A DNA stretch of 10,547 nucleotides from an uncultured Eubacteriales bacterium (GCA_900322165.1 ONYR01000365.1:1-10547); one strand, 5' to 3'; shown: positions 1 to 6,714, counted from the first letter of the stretch. A program made the numbers and translations. Notes: a model not told the origin generated them from the sequence alone.

Positions 1-1
1 A

Positions 2-1258
2 CCCCACAAAAAAATAACGGAGCAGCCGTGGTTCCATTATTCCGTGGCTACCTGCTCCGCCGTCGTTTTATTCCTGCTGCTTTCCAATTTTAACAAACTC
101 TTCTCTTCCTTCTTCGGAACGCTGCGCACCGTTCTGTCTCCGCTGATCATCGGCTTGATCACTGCTTACCTGGTGGATCCGGTCGTCAAATCGATGGAAA
201 AGCATGTGTTCCGTAAGATCGAGAAAAGAAAACTGCGCCGCTCGTTTTCCATGGTGCTCGCGGTCATCATTGTCCTGCTGGTGTTCGTGCTGCTCATGGT
301 CAGTCTGATTCCGCAGCTGTTTAACAGCGGCAAGACGCTCGTTGATAACATGGATGGCTACATCAAGACAGCCGAAGCCTTTCTGAATACCATCAGTCAC
401 CAGCTCGATGCCTTTTCCATCGACACTTCTTTCCTGGATAATATGCAGGACCGGATTTTCAGTATGATTTCCACCTGGATCCAGGACAACGCCTCCAACA
501 TTTTCAACACGTCCTACAATATCGGCCTGACCGCCATGAACTTTGTCATCGGCATGATTCTTGCCCTCTATTTTCTCGGTGATAAAGATCATCTTGTCAG
601 CGGCATGAAGCATTTTCTCTCCTTGACACTTAGCCCTACGCGCTATCATCGCCTGCTTGATTTCAGCCGCCGCTGCCACGTCATTTTGATCCAGTACATC
701 TCCTATTCGCTGCTGGAGGCTCTTCTTGTCGGTGTTCTGAACGCGATCCTGATGGCCTGCTTCAAGATGAACTACATCATCCTGATTTCCGTCACCGTCG
801 CGGTCACTAACCTGATTCCGACGTTCGGTCCGATCATCGGCGGCGCGATCGGCGCATTTATCCTCGTTCTGATCAATCCGCTTCACGCCTTGTATTTCCT
901 GATTATTACCGTTGTCCTGCAGACCATCGACGGTTACGTGATCAAGCCCCGTCTTTTCGGCGGGAGCCTTGGTGTCTCCGGTGTCTGGATCCTTCTGTTT
1001 GTCATTGTCGGCGGCAAGCTCTTCGGTATTGCCGGCATGCTGCTTGCGATCCCGTGCGCTGCGATCGTCAGCTTTATTTACAACGACTGGAAGGTCGTTA
1101 GAGCTGAGCGTCAAAGCAAGAAGCACAGAAGAGAAGCCGAAGACGCGGCTGAGAAAGACGAGGATCCGGCTGAGAAAGACGAAATGATCTCAGAGGATGA
1201 CGATGAATCGATTTCGGGTGTCTCTGAACCGGCCGCCAATCCCGAAAAAGACGAATAA
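2..1258 (+). CDS. AI-2E family transporter / permease-like membrane protein, 5' end outside window
   Basis: Polytopic inner-membrane protein of the AI-2E transporter family (PF01594). The family contains the autoinducer-2 exporter TqsA but also Na+/H+ antiporter-type members, so the substrate cannot be told from sequence. The reading frame is open to the left edge. A GTG at 44 would start inside the first hydrophobic segment, and in-frame residues before it (ITEQPWFHYS) look like a normal cytosolic lead-in, so the true start is upstream and the gene is 5'-partial. Seen: a paired hydrophobic block near the start, a long amphipathic stretch at about 300-530, then hydrophobic segments rich in Gly and Pro, including the family-typical TNLIPTFGPIIGG region (about 810-845) and an IDGYVIKP-like motif (about 925-950). 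After the last membrane segment (about 1080) comes a charged, very acidic tail with two AEKDE repeats. The TtcA-like gene follows 19 bp downstream, so the two are probably co-transcribed. Family confidence is high, function low. Confidence 0.88.
   Translation, partial: PHKKITEQPWFHYSVATCSAVVLFLLLSNFNKLFSSFFGTLRTVLSPLIIGLITAYLVDPVVKSMEKHVFRKIEKRKLRRSFSMVLAVIIVLLVFVLLMVSLIPQLFNSGKTLVDNMDGYIKTAEAFLNTISHQLDAFSIDTSFLDNMQDRIFSMISTWIQDNASNIFNTSYNIGLTAMNFVIGMILALYFLGDKDHLVSGMKHFLSLTLSPTRYHRLLDFSRRCHVILIQYISYSLLEALLVGVLNAILMACFKMNYIILISVTVAVTNLIPTFGPIIGGAIGAFILVLINPLHALYFLIITVVLQTIDGYVIKPRLFGGSLGVSGVWILLFVIVGGKLFGIAGMLLAIPCAAIVSFIYNDWKVVRAERQSKKHRREAEDAAEKDEDPAEKDEMISEDDDESISGVSEPAANPEKDE
1146..1182 (+). 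repeat. short tandem duplication in the acidic tail of the AI-2E protein
   Basis: A 16-bp stretch (CGGCTGAGAAAGACGA) occurs at 1146-1161 and again at 1167-1182, a 21-bp (7-codon) period that keeps the frame and gives the AEKDE repeats. This is a low-complexity cytosolic tail, probably from slippage or a small duplication. Confidence 0.6.
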
Positions 1259-1277
1259 GACAAACAAAGGAACTTAT

Positions 1278-2435
1278 ATGCCCGATTTAACCCCTGTTGA
1301 AATAACCCTCGACGAAGTAACCCTTCTCCCGGAGGGCACTTACACGCTGATCGACATTCGTGACGCGGTGTCGTATCGCTACGACACACTTCCCGGAGCT
1401 ATCAATGAACCGGACATTCTCCGCACTGCGGCGGAGGGACGACTGCCGAAAGACCGTATGCTCGTGCTTTTCTGTATGCACGGCACGCAGAGCCTCCCGC
1501 TCGCGGAGTCACTGCGGATGATGGGCTATCCGGCCCGAAGCCTCTCCGGCGGTTACGGTGCCTGGCTGCGCCGCAACCTGTCAAACGAAGACCGTTCGCT
1601 TGAGATCGAGACCGATCTGCGCAGCCGGAAGATGTTTAAAAAGCGTCTGTTTAACCGCTTTACCAAGGCCGTGCGCGACTATGACCTGATACAGGAAGGC
1701 GACAAGATCGCCGTCTGTATCTCCGGAGGCAAGGATTCCATGCTGATGGCGAAGCTCTTTCAGGAGCTTCAGCGCCACCGCAAGGTCCACTTTGACCTGG
1801 TGTTTCTCGTCATGGATCCCGGCTATAACGAGCTGAACCGCCTCCTGATCGAGACCAACGCACACATGCTCGGCATTCCGATCACGATTTTCGAGTCCTC
1901 GATCTTTGACGCAGTCTACGAGATCGAGCAATCCCCCTGCTACCTCTGCGCGAGGATGCGCCGCGGTTACCTGTACAGCAAGGCGAAGGAGCTTGGCTGC
2001 AACAAGATCGCGCTCGGACACCATTTCGACGACGTGATCGAAACCACCCTCATGGGCATGCTCTGGGGCGGACAGATCCAGGGAATGATGCCGAAGCTTC
2101 ACAGCCAGCACTTCGAAGGGATGCAGCTGATCCGGCCGATGTACCTCATCCGCGAGGATGACATTATCGCCTGGCGCAACGAAAACCACCTGCACTTCCT
2201 GCAGTGTGCCTGCCATTTCACTGACACCTGCTCCTCCTGCCGCGAGGACGGTACGTCCGTCTCCAAGCGCATGGAGGTCAAACAGTTGATCCGCAAGCTC
2301 AAGGAAACCAACCCGCAGGTCGAAACCAACCTTTTCAACAGCCTGCACAACGTTTCCCTCGACACGCTGATCGGCTACAAGACCGGCGGTGTCTACCACC
2401 ACTTTCTCGATGAATACGACAAAAAAGACCTGTGA
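1278..2435 (+). CDS. ttcA: Rhodanese domain fused to TtcA-like tRNA-thiolating PP-loop ATPase
   Basis: Predicted 385-residue cytosolic enzyme. Residues about 1-100 form a rhodanese fold with an active-site loop CMHGTQS, Cys66 being the expected persulfide carrier. Residues about 120-370 are a TtcA/TilS-type PP-loop ATPase: SGGKDS at 149-154, the cysteine pair C221/C224 in PCYLCARMRRG, and GHHFDD at 247-252. Known TtcA proteins adenylate tRNA cytidine 32 and thiolate it using an Fe-S cluster bound by CxxC plus a third cysteine. Here the third site is a cluster, C310, C312, C318 and C321, not the PCNLCGSQ form of E. coli. I infer that the rhodanese part delivers sulfur to the thiolase part in cis. 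The ATG at 1278 is chosen because AAAGGAA precedes it; an in-frame upstream ATG at 1197 lies inside the AI-2E gene and adds no recognisable domain. The stop codon lies inside the terminator stem. The gene symbol denotes the family; the exact tRNA target is inferred. Confidence 0.85.
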   Translation: MPDLTPVEITLDEVTLLPEGTYTLIDIRDAVSYRYDTLPGAINEPDILRTAAEGRLPKDRMLVLFCMHGTQSLPLAESLRMMGYPARSLSGGYGAWLRRNLSNEDRSLEIETDLRSRKMFKKRLFNRFTKAVRDYDLIQEGDKIAVCISGGKDSMLMAKLFQELQRHRKVHFDLVFLVMDPGYNELNRLLIETNAHMLGIPITIFESSIFDAVYEIEQSPCYLCARMRRGYLYSKAKELGCNKIALGHHFDDVIETTLMGMLWGGQIQGMMPKLHSQHFEGMQLIRPMYLIREDDIIAWRNENHLHFLQCACHFTDTCSSCREDGTSVSKRMEVKQLIRKLKETNPQVETNLFNSLHNVSLDTLIGYKTGGVYHHFLDEYDKKDL

Positions 2436-2450
2436 TATCACAGGTCTTTT
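2421..2450 (+). terminator. bidirectional intrinsic terminator between convergent genes
   Basis: A perfect 20-bp palindrome at 2427-2446 (GACCTGTGAT / ATCACAGGTC) is flanked by A6 on the left and T4 on the right. It can therefore end the AI-2E/ttcA transcript rightward and the lipoprotein transcript leftward (T6 in that direction). The TGA stop of the ttcA-like gene (2433-2435) is inside the stem. Confidence 0.8.
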
Positions 2451-2456
2451 CCCTAA

Positions 2457-2521
2457 TTACTTCTTGTTGAAACCGCTGATCGCTGAAGAGGATTACTTCT
2501 CATCGAAGCCGCTGATCGCGA
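2457..2521 (-). repeat. 36-bp imperfect tandem duplication at the lipoprotein 3' end, spanning its stop
   Basis: The + strand segments starting at 2457 and 2493 match at 23 of 27 positions with a period of exactly 36 bp. The second copy contains the lipoprotein C-terminus (AISGFDEK-stop). The first copy, read in the same frame past the stop, gives SSSAISGFNKK and another TAA at 2457-2459. The gene's end has been duplicated in frame, stop included. Confidence 0.7.
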
Positions 2522-3485
2522 TGACCGCGAGCTTTCCAAAGTCTGCGTTCATGAAATTGACGTCGCGGATCCAGATCTGACCGCTGCCCATGCAGATGCC
2601 CTCGCCGTTCATGAACATGTTCGTGCAGGTCTCTTCCTGCATCTTCTGCGCGTCTGCCTCGGTCAGGGTCTTGTCGCTCATATAGTCAAGGAACGCCTGC
2701 TTGTCCGTGATCTCTTCTTCCGGATACATCGTGATCGGGTACGCGATGAGGTTGCCGATCGTATCCCACTCCTCGGCGAGGTAAGCTTCCTTCACGAGAA
2801 GCGCAAACGCCTCGACCTCGTCCTTGCTAAGCGTTGTCACGCCATTGTAGAAGTCCGCGTCCTCGTCCTCAGCCTCCACCGCCTCTGTGGAATAGTTGGT
2901 GAACAGCATGTCTTTGCCGGCATCTTCCTTGTCATCTTCCCAAGTCGCGGTGCCGTCACCGCCAAACACGATGCGGCCGGTTCCGTCCTCGTATTCGACC
3001 GTCTCGGTTTCCGTCGTCCCGTCCGCTTCATAAGCGATCACCGTTTTGACACCGTTCTCGTATGAAATGGTCAGGGTCTGCGGATCAAAGCTGCCGCTCA
3101 TCTTCCACTCCGTATGCTGTGCGGCACTGGTGGACCAAAAGATCTCGACCATGGCGCTTCCGTCTTCGCCCTTCGAAATGATCATGCCGGGACGGCCTGC
3201 GCCGTAGGTTCCGACAAAGTCATCGAGGGTGTAGATCGAGCTCTCAGCGGTTTCGGTCTCACCGGAGGTCTCGGTGGAGCTGCTCTCTTCAGCAGAAGTC
3301 TCAGCGGAGCTGCTCTCCTCTTTGGAGGTCTCGGCACTCGTCTCGGCACTTGTTTCTGCGCCTGTCTCAGCGCTCGTCTCAGTGTTGCTCGAGTTATCCG
3401 TCGAAGCTTGACTGTTTTGGTTATTCGAGCTGCACGCTGTCAGAAGCAGCATCGCAGCCATCAGAAGAATGAATACTTTTTTCAT
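2493..3485 (-). CDS. Putative lipoprotein with S/T/E-rich linker, beta-rich domain and NTF2-like C-terminal region
   Basis: A 330-residue predicted surface lipoprotein. A lipoprotein signal peptide has Lys2/Lys3, a hydrophobic core and lipobox LTAC, with Cys18 as the lipidated residue. Residues about 36-83 are a Ser/Thr/Glu repeat linker. Residues about 84-200 look like a beta-rich domain (alternating hydrophobic residues, many Gly and Thr). Residues about 215-330 carry a helix-rich start (VEAFALLVKEAYLAEEW), then YPITMYP, FMNGEGICMGSGQIW and a final AISGF strand. This pattern resembles NTF2/SnoaL-like folds of secreted clostridial proteins, but I cannot assign a ligand. The start at 3485 is chosen because GGGAG lies just upstream and the signal peptide begins there; a longer in-frame start at 3536 would place 17 polar residues, encoded by the leader hairpin region, before the signal peptide. 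Monocistronic, with its own promoter, and convergent with the ttcA-like gene. Confidence 0.8.
   Translation of the reverse strand: MKKVFILLMAAMLLLTACSSNNQNSQASTDNSSNTETSAETGAETSAETSAETSKEESSSAETSAEESSSTETSGETETAESSIYTLDDFVGTYGAGRPGMIISKGEDGSAMVEIFWSTSAAQHTEWKMSGSFDPQTLTISYENGVKTVIAYEADGTTETETVEYEDGTGRIVFGGDGTATWEDDKEDAGKDMLFTNYSTEAVEAEDEDADFYNGVTTLSKDEVEAFALLVKEAYLAEEWDTIGNLIAYPITMYPEEEITDKQAFLDYMSDKTLTEADAQKMQEETCTNMFMNGEGICMGSGQIWIRDVNFMNADFGKLAVIAISGFDEK
3237..3380 (-). repeat. low-complexity ETSAE / EESSS repeats encoding the lipoprotein linker
   Basis: Encodes about 48 residues (36-83) built from repeats of ETSAE, EESSS and TETSGE types. The composition is typical of flexible cell-wall-spanning spacers. 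The repeats are codon-level imperfect, so length variation between strains by slippage is plausible. Confidence 0.7.
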
Positions 3486-3524
3486 TGTTATCTCTCCCGT
3501 TTCTGTGTTCTGTATTTCAAATCT

Positions 3525-3549
3525 TTCGCGGTTCATCTCAAACCGCGAA
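3525..3549 (-). promoter_or_regulatory. hairpin at the predicted 5' end of the lipoprotein mRNA
   Basis: A perfect 9-bp inverted repeat (TTCGCGGTT 3525-3533, AACCGCGAA 3541-3549) with a 7-nt loop. The predicted transcription start, about 7 nt after the -10 box, falls near 3548, so the mRNA would begin with this stem. Such 5'-terminal stems are known to protect mRNA from 5'-end-dependent decay; here that role is inference. It does not cover the ribosome binding site. Confidence 0.5.
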
Positions 3550-3554
3550 CACGG

Positions 3555-3583
3555 ATTGTAGCACGGTTCATAGTCAAAAGCAA
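3555..3583 (-). promoter_or_regulatory. sigma-A type promoter of the lipoprotein gene
   Basis: Read on the - strand: -35 TTGCTT (3583-3578), a 17-bp spacer, -10 TACAAT (3560-3555). A stronger-looking TTGACT lies inside the spacer but is only 11 bp from the -10, too close to serve it. Confidence 0.55.
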
Positions 3584-3654
3584 TTCATTTCCGAGAACCT
3601 TTACCACTCTGTATCAAAAACTTCACGAATTCGAAAGAATTTTTGAAAAACCCC

Positions 3655-3685
3655 TTGACCTTCCCCCTTGTGGAAGGCTTATGGT
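3655..3685 (+). promoter_or_regulatory. MerR-type promoter/operator with 19-bp spacer
   Basis: -35 TTGACC (3655-3660) and -10 TATGGT (3680-3685) are separated by 19 bp, the over-long spacer typical of MerR-family-activated promoters. Between them lies a dyad CCTTCC (3659-3664) / GGAAGG (3672-3677), very like CueR-class operators. The merR gene starts 35 bp downstream, so autoregulation is the natural reading. An in-frame ATG at 3681 is part of the -10 box and cannot be the start codon of a transcript from this promoter. Confidence 0.8.
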
Positions 3686-3719
3686 GGGTTCATCCAAAGC
3701 AAATGAGGAGGTCATTCGC

Positions 3720-4361
3720 TTGAAAATCAATCAGGTTGAAGAGCTGGTAGGCATTACCAGAAAGAACATCCGCTTCTACGAAGCTCAGGGACTGCTGCAG
3801 CCCGAGCGCAATCCTGAGAACGGCTACCGGGAATATTCCCTCAGCGACGTCGCGCAGCTGAAAAAAGTCAAGCTGCTTCGAAAGCTCGATATTCCCTGTG
3901 AGCAGATCCGCAACGTGACTCAGGGAACCCTTTCCCTCTCGGATTGTCTCCGCGATCATCAGGAAACCCTGAGAAAACGCGTAAACGATCTCGGGCATAT
4001 GCAGGAGCTCTGCCAGATGCTTTCCGAATCCGATGCCGATTTTGATTCTCTTGACACCGATGACTTCCTCGAAAAAATGAACACACTCGAAAAAGGAGGG
4101 ATACGATTCGTGGACACAAACAAGTCCGACGTTAAAAAGAGACGCCTCGGAGCGATCATCTCGGCCGTCTGCTGCATGGTATACTTTGCTCTGCTGATCG
4201 GCATCATGCTTCTCGGCAACCAGCAAGAGCCGATCCCGCTGGCGCTACTGATCTTTCTGATTTCCATACCGATCGTCATCATTATCGGTATTTCCATTGC
4301 ACTCAAACAACGTATGAAAGAACTCAAAGGAGGAGAACTCGATGAAGCTCGTAAATATTGA
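3720..4361 (+). CDS. MerR-family regulator with two C-terminal transmembrane segments
   Basis: A 213-residue predicted membrane-tethered transcription regulator. Residues 1-70 are a MerR winged helix (KINQVEELVGITRKNIRFYEAQGLL, then a RNPENGYREYS wing, shown in parts). Residues about 72-125 form the dimerisation coiled coil. Residues about 143-166 and 171-196 are hydrophobic membrane segments, followed by a Lys-rich end. The metal-binding cysteine loop of CueR/ZntR is absent, so despite the CueR-like operator the signal is unlikely to be sensed that way. The start is TTG at 3720 with GAGGAGG 8 nt upstream; earlier in-frame codons lie in or before the promoter. The last 20 bp overlap ybjQ in another frame, which implies translational coupling. 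Similar MerR proteins with membrane tails are, to my knowledge, found in Clostridia; the sensed signal is unknown. Confidence 0.85.
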   Translation: MKINQVEELVGITRKNIRFYEAQGLLQPERNPENGYREYSLSDVAQLKKVKLLRKLDIPCEQIRNVTQGTLSLSDCLRDHQETLRKRVNDLGHMQELCQMLSESDADFDSLDTDDFLEKMNTLEKGGIRFVDTNKSDVKKRRLGAIISAVCCMVYFALLIGIMLLGNQQEPIPLALLIFLISIPIVIIIGISIALKQRMKELKGGELDEARKY

Positions 4362-4656
4362 CACTTATCCCGGCCACCGCTATGAAGCGCTCGGCATTGT
4401 CAAAGGCACGGTCGTCCAGACCAAAAACATCGGACGTGATTTCATGGCCGGCATGAAGACCCTTGTCGGCGGCGAGATTGTCGGCTACACGGAAATGCTC
4501 AACGAAGCCCGTCAGATCGCCACCAAGCGCATGGTTGACGAAGCGGAAGCTCTCAATGCCGACGCGATCGTAGGTGTTCGCTACGGCTCCTCCCAGGTCA
4601 TGCAGGGCGCCGCCGAAGTCATCGCCTACGGCACGGCGGTGAAGTTTATTGATTAA
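4342..4656 (+). CDS. ybjQ: YbjQ / UPF0145 family protein
   Basis: A 104-residue small cytosolic protein covering the whole UPF0145 (YbjQ, formerly DUF74) domain, the usual length for this family. Family signatures seen: an initial short strand then GIVKGT (23-28 or so), the basic segment with NIGRDFMAG, a helix with the REIA/RQIA-like segment EARQIATKRM, and the closing NADAIVGVRYGSS strand and AYGTAVK. The family forms pentamers, is sometimes labelled heavy-metal-binding, and has no settled function. It starts inside the 3' end of merR with AAAGGAGG upstream (about 4327-4334), so it is probably coupled to merR and under the same MerR promoter. No canonical terminator lies right after it; the first palindromic unit at 4723 may serve. 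Confidence 0.88.
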   Translation: MKLVNIDTYPGHRYEALGIVKGTVVQTKNIGRDFMAGMKTLVGGEIVGYTEMLNEARQIATKRMVDEAEALNADAIVGVRYGSSQVMQGAAEVIAYGTAVKFID

Positions 4657-4722
4657 TTTGCACACCAGGTTTCTGAATATGCCCTTTCACTAAGGGTCAG
4701 TAGCTGTCGCTAGACTCCCGAA

Positions 4723-5089
4723 TCGGACTAACTGCTTTTTTATTGAGTAGTTAGTCCGATGTTTTATGTATGAAAATATAGTCTGTCGGACTGGATCGCT
4801 ATTTTTGAGCTACCCAGTCCTATACCCTACGCTGCGTTTTCGTCTGCACTAGGACTGGCATTAAAGTATTTAGTCTTCCAGTCCTACAACCTGAGTGAAC
4901 CCCATCGTCACACAGCCTCGCCCCTAGGACTGATTCAGGCGATATTTGTTTTTCAGTCCTACTCACTATACTGTCCGTCTCTAAACCATAGGACTAAACT
5001 CTCGAATTTACCCCGTCTCGTCTCACACTGTCTTGTACCGTCCTTTATCTCATAGGACTGCAGGTGACAAATAGCAAGATCCAGTCCTA
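4723..5089. repeat. array of six 37-bp palindromic units, about 64-bp period
   Basis: Fills most of the gene-free stretch 4657-5194. Units at 4723-4759, 4786-4822, 4850-4886, 4925-4961, 4989-5025 and 5053-5089 all have a 9-bp left arm (TAGGACTGG type), 19 nt of unconserved centre and a 9-bp right arm (CCAGTCCTA type). Start-to-start distances are 63, 64, 75, 64 and 64 bp. Unit 1 has TCGGACTAA/TTAGTCCGA, extended to 12 bp pairs; unit 4 has TAGGACTGA/TCAGTCCTA. The changes are compensated on the other arm, so the pairing rather than the sequence is kept. Unit 2 has a mismatch at arm position 2 and unit 6 at position 9. Unit 5 has a good left arm but a degenerate right arm (5 of 9). Spacers between units (26-38 bp) are not repeated. 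No coding potential seen. Function unknown: structured RNA, protein-binding array or mobile palindromic repeats. Confidence 0.85.
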
Positions 5090-5138
5090 TTCTACGCGAA
5101 ACCGCGTCCCAAAAAGCCACTCAGAAAACCAAAACGAA

Positions 5139-5186
5139 AAGGATCCGCGAAAATGACTCCTCATTTTCGCGGATCCTTCGTTTTTT
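5139..5186 (-). terminator. strong bidirectional terminator closing the cbi operon
   Basis: An 18-bp perfect stem (AAGGATCCGCGAAAATGA 5139-5156; TCATTTTCGCGGATCCTT 5161-5178) with a CTCC loop. On the + strand T6 follows (5181-5186). On the - strand, T-rich sequence follows (TTTTCGTTTTGGTTTT). It lies 9 bp past the cbiO stop, so it chiefly ends the cbiMQO transcript and could also end anything read rightward through the palindrome array. Confidence 0.85.
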
Positions 5187-5194
5187 CATACACT

Positions 5195-5914
5195 TTATCG
5201 CCCCATCTTTGACAGCGGCAGCTCCATCCGATGCTTTTCGAGCAGTTCGCGGTTGCTGAGGATCTCCTCTGCCGCTCCGTCTGCCACGATCTCGCCGCCC
5301 GATAGAAGGATCACGCGCTCGCAGGTGTCGAGGATCATGTCCAGATCGTGCGAGGTGATAAGCTTCGTTTGGGGCAGCTGGCGGATCGTGTTGATGACGA
5401 TCCTCCGATTATACGGATCCAATGCCGACGTCGGTTCATCCAATAGAACTGCCTCCGGCTCCATCGCCAGTACCGTCGCGATCGCGGCCATGCGCTTCTC
5501 TCCGCCGGAGATCTTGTGGTTGTAGCGATGCTTCAGATCAGGAATCCCAAGTGTTTCCAACACTTCATCCACCCGCTTCTCCGTTTCCTCGCGGGACAGT
5601 CCGTAGTTGAGCGGTCCGAAGATCATGTCCTCGTACACCGTTGGCATAAACATCTGGTTGTCCGAATTCTGCAGGACAAACCCCAGTTTTTTTCGTATCT
5701 CACCTAGCGTCTTACGTGAGACTTCCGTTCCATCCACAAGAACGTGACCCTCTCCCTCAAGAAGCCCGAGGAGCAGCTTCATCACGGTGGATTTTCCTGC
5801 ACCGTTCGCACCGATCAGCCCGACCGCCTCTCCTTTCCCGATCGTGAAAGAAAGGTCCTTCAGAACCGGCCGGTTCTTTTCATATGCAAAACTGACATGC
5901 TGAAACTCAATCAT
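5195..5914 (-). CDS. cbiO: ECF cobalt/nickel transporter ATP-binding subunit CbiO
   Basis: A 239-residue cytosolic ABC ATPase that powers the CbiMQO importer. All ABC motifs are seen: Walker A GANGAGKS (35-42), Q-loop Q82 followed by the ECF-typical NSDNQMF, signature ISGGEKR (135-141, a variant of LSGGQ), Walker B AVLLDE (155-160), D-loop SALD (163-166) and the switch histidine H189. Length is a little short of the usual 250-280 residues but complete. The start ATG overlaps the cbiQ stop by 4 bp (ATGA), so the two are translationally coupled. Last gene of the operon, with a strong terminator 9 bp downstream. Confidence 0.93.
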   Translation of the reverse strand: MIEFQHVSFAYEKNRPVLKDLSFTIGKGEAVGLIGANGAGKSTVMKLLLGLLEGEGHVLVDGTEVSRKTLGEIRKKLGFVLQNSDNQMFMPTVYEDMIFGPLNYGLSREETEKRVDEVLETLGIPDLKHRYNHKISGGEKRMAAIATVLAMEPEAVLLDEPTSALDPYNRRIVINTIRQLPQTKLITSHDLDMILDTCERVILLSGGEIVADGAAEEILSNRELLEKHRMELPLSKMGR

Positions 5915-6714
5915 CTTATTACCATTCCTCCGATCAGCTGCGCGATGTTAACCAGCCGCACCACCAGAAACGCGGCTACACAACCAAACAGATACAGCGC
6001 ATCCTTTGCGCCAAACGGCCGGATATCCACATAGTGAAAATGCTGATGGTAGCCGCGCAGCAGCATGCTCGCATAGAGCTCCTGCGCCCGGTCCATGCTG
6101 CGAAGAAGCAGCTGTCCAAGGAACGATCCCCACGCGGAAATGTGGATTCCCTTCTGCCCCGGAGCCCGCAGCTGATAGGCCTCCGTCATAACCGCCAGCT
6201 CATCTGTCATAACGCCCACATACCGGTAGGTCAGCAGCAAAAGCGTCACAAGGATCTTCGGAACAAACAGCTTGCGAAGCGCCGCACAGAGCTTATCGAT
6301 CGGTGTCGTCGCCATGAGAAGGAACGAAGCCATCAGAGAAAAGACGCCCTTCAGCATCAGAGTGATCATGGAGATGACACCGCCGGATACCTCCACTGTC
6401 CCGATCCGCAGGAGGATATCGCGATCAAAAAAGGGGTTGAACAGCCCGACCGCCATCACGAGTGGCAGGACGATGCGAAGCTTGTAGAAACAGGTTTTCA
6501 CTTCGATTCCGCTGATCTGAAACAGAAGGATCGGCCAAAGCACCATCGGCAGCAGTCCCGTCAGGTCATACTTGTTAAAGGAAAGTGTCACCACAATGTA
6601 CACGACCGTCGCCATCAGCTTGGCCGCAGGATGTAATCCGTGGATTAAGGAAGAACGCTGCGCGAGCGCATCCATCTCGGAGAGCTCGCGCAGCGCTTTT
6701 TGCATTTTGTTCAT
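5911..6714 (-). CDS. cbiQ: ECF cobalt/nickel transporter transmembrane subunit CbiQ
   Basis: A 267-residue membrane T-component linking CbiM to the ATPase. Seen: several hydrophobic segments (about 30-65, 80-95, 110-137, 151-170, 238-265) and the two cytosolic coupling-helix motifs of ECF T-components, around 177-186 (TEAYQLRAPG, replacing the usual A-x-x-x-RG form) and 208-221 (DRAQELYASMLLRG, the well-kept copy). Length is normal for CbiQ. The gene lies 12 bp downstream of cbiM and overlaps cbiO by 4 bp. The chosen ATG at 6714 has no convincing Shine-Dalgarno sequence; a second in-frame ATG at 6705 is equally weak, so translation may depend on coupling to cbiM. Confidence 0.92.
   Translation of the reverse strand: MNKMQKALRELSEMDALAQRSSLIHGLHPAAKLMATVVYIVVTLSFNKYDLTGLLPMVLWPILLFQISGIEVKTCFYKLRIVLPLVMAVGLFNPFFDRDILLRIGTVEVSGGVISMITLMLKGVFSLMASFLLMATTPIDKLCAALRKLFVPKILVTLLLLTYRYVGVMTDELAVMTEAYQLRAPGQKGIHISAWGSFLGQLLLRSMDRAQELYASMLLRGYHQHFHYVDIRPFGAKDALYLFGCVAAFLVVRLVNIAQLIGGMVIR

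Noticed and set aside
68..1126. 352-codon - strand ORF opposite the AI-2E gene
   Set aside because: It is an open antisense frame created by codon bias of the real gene; no start site, no recognisable domain, and an extremely charged composition.
3681..3719. Longer MerR protein from ATG 3681
   Set aside because: This ATG is inside the -10 box of the MerR-type promoter and its GGAAGG is only 3 nt away; TTG 3720 has an ideal site.
4723..5089. CRISPR array
   Set aside because: The period is regular, but only short 9-bp arms are conserved; the 19-nt centre of each unit differs completely, and there are no cas genes.
4723..5089. Integron attC sites
   Set aside because: No open reading frames lie between units, arms do not show the RYYYAAC-type core, and unit size is constant.
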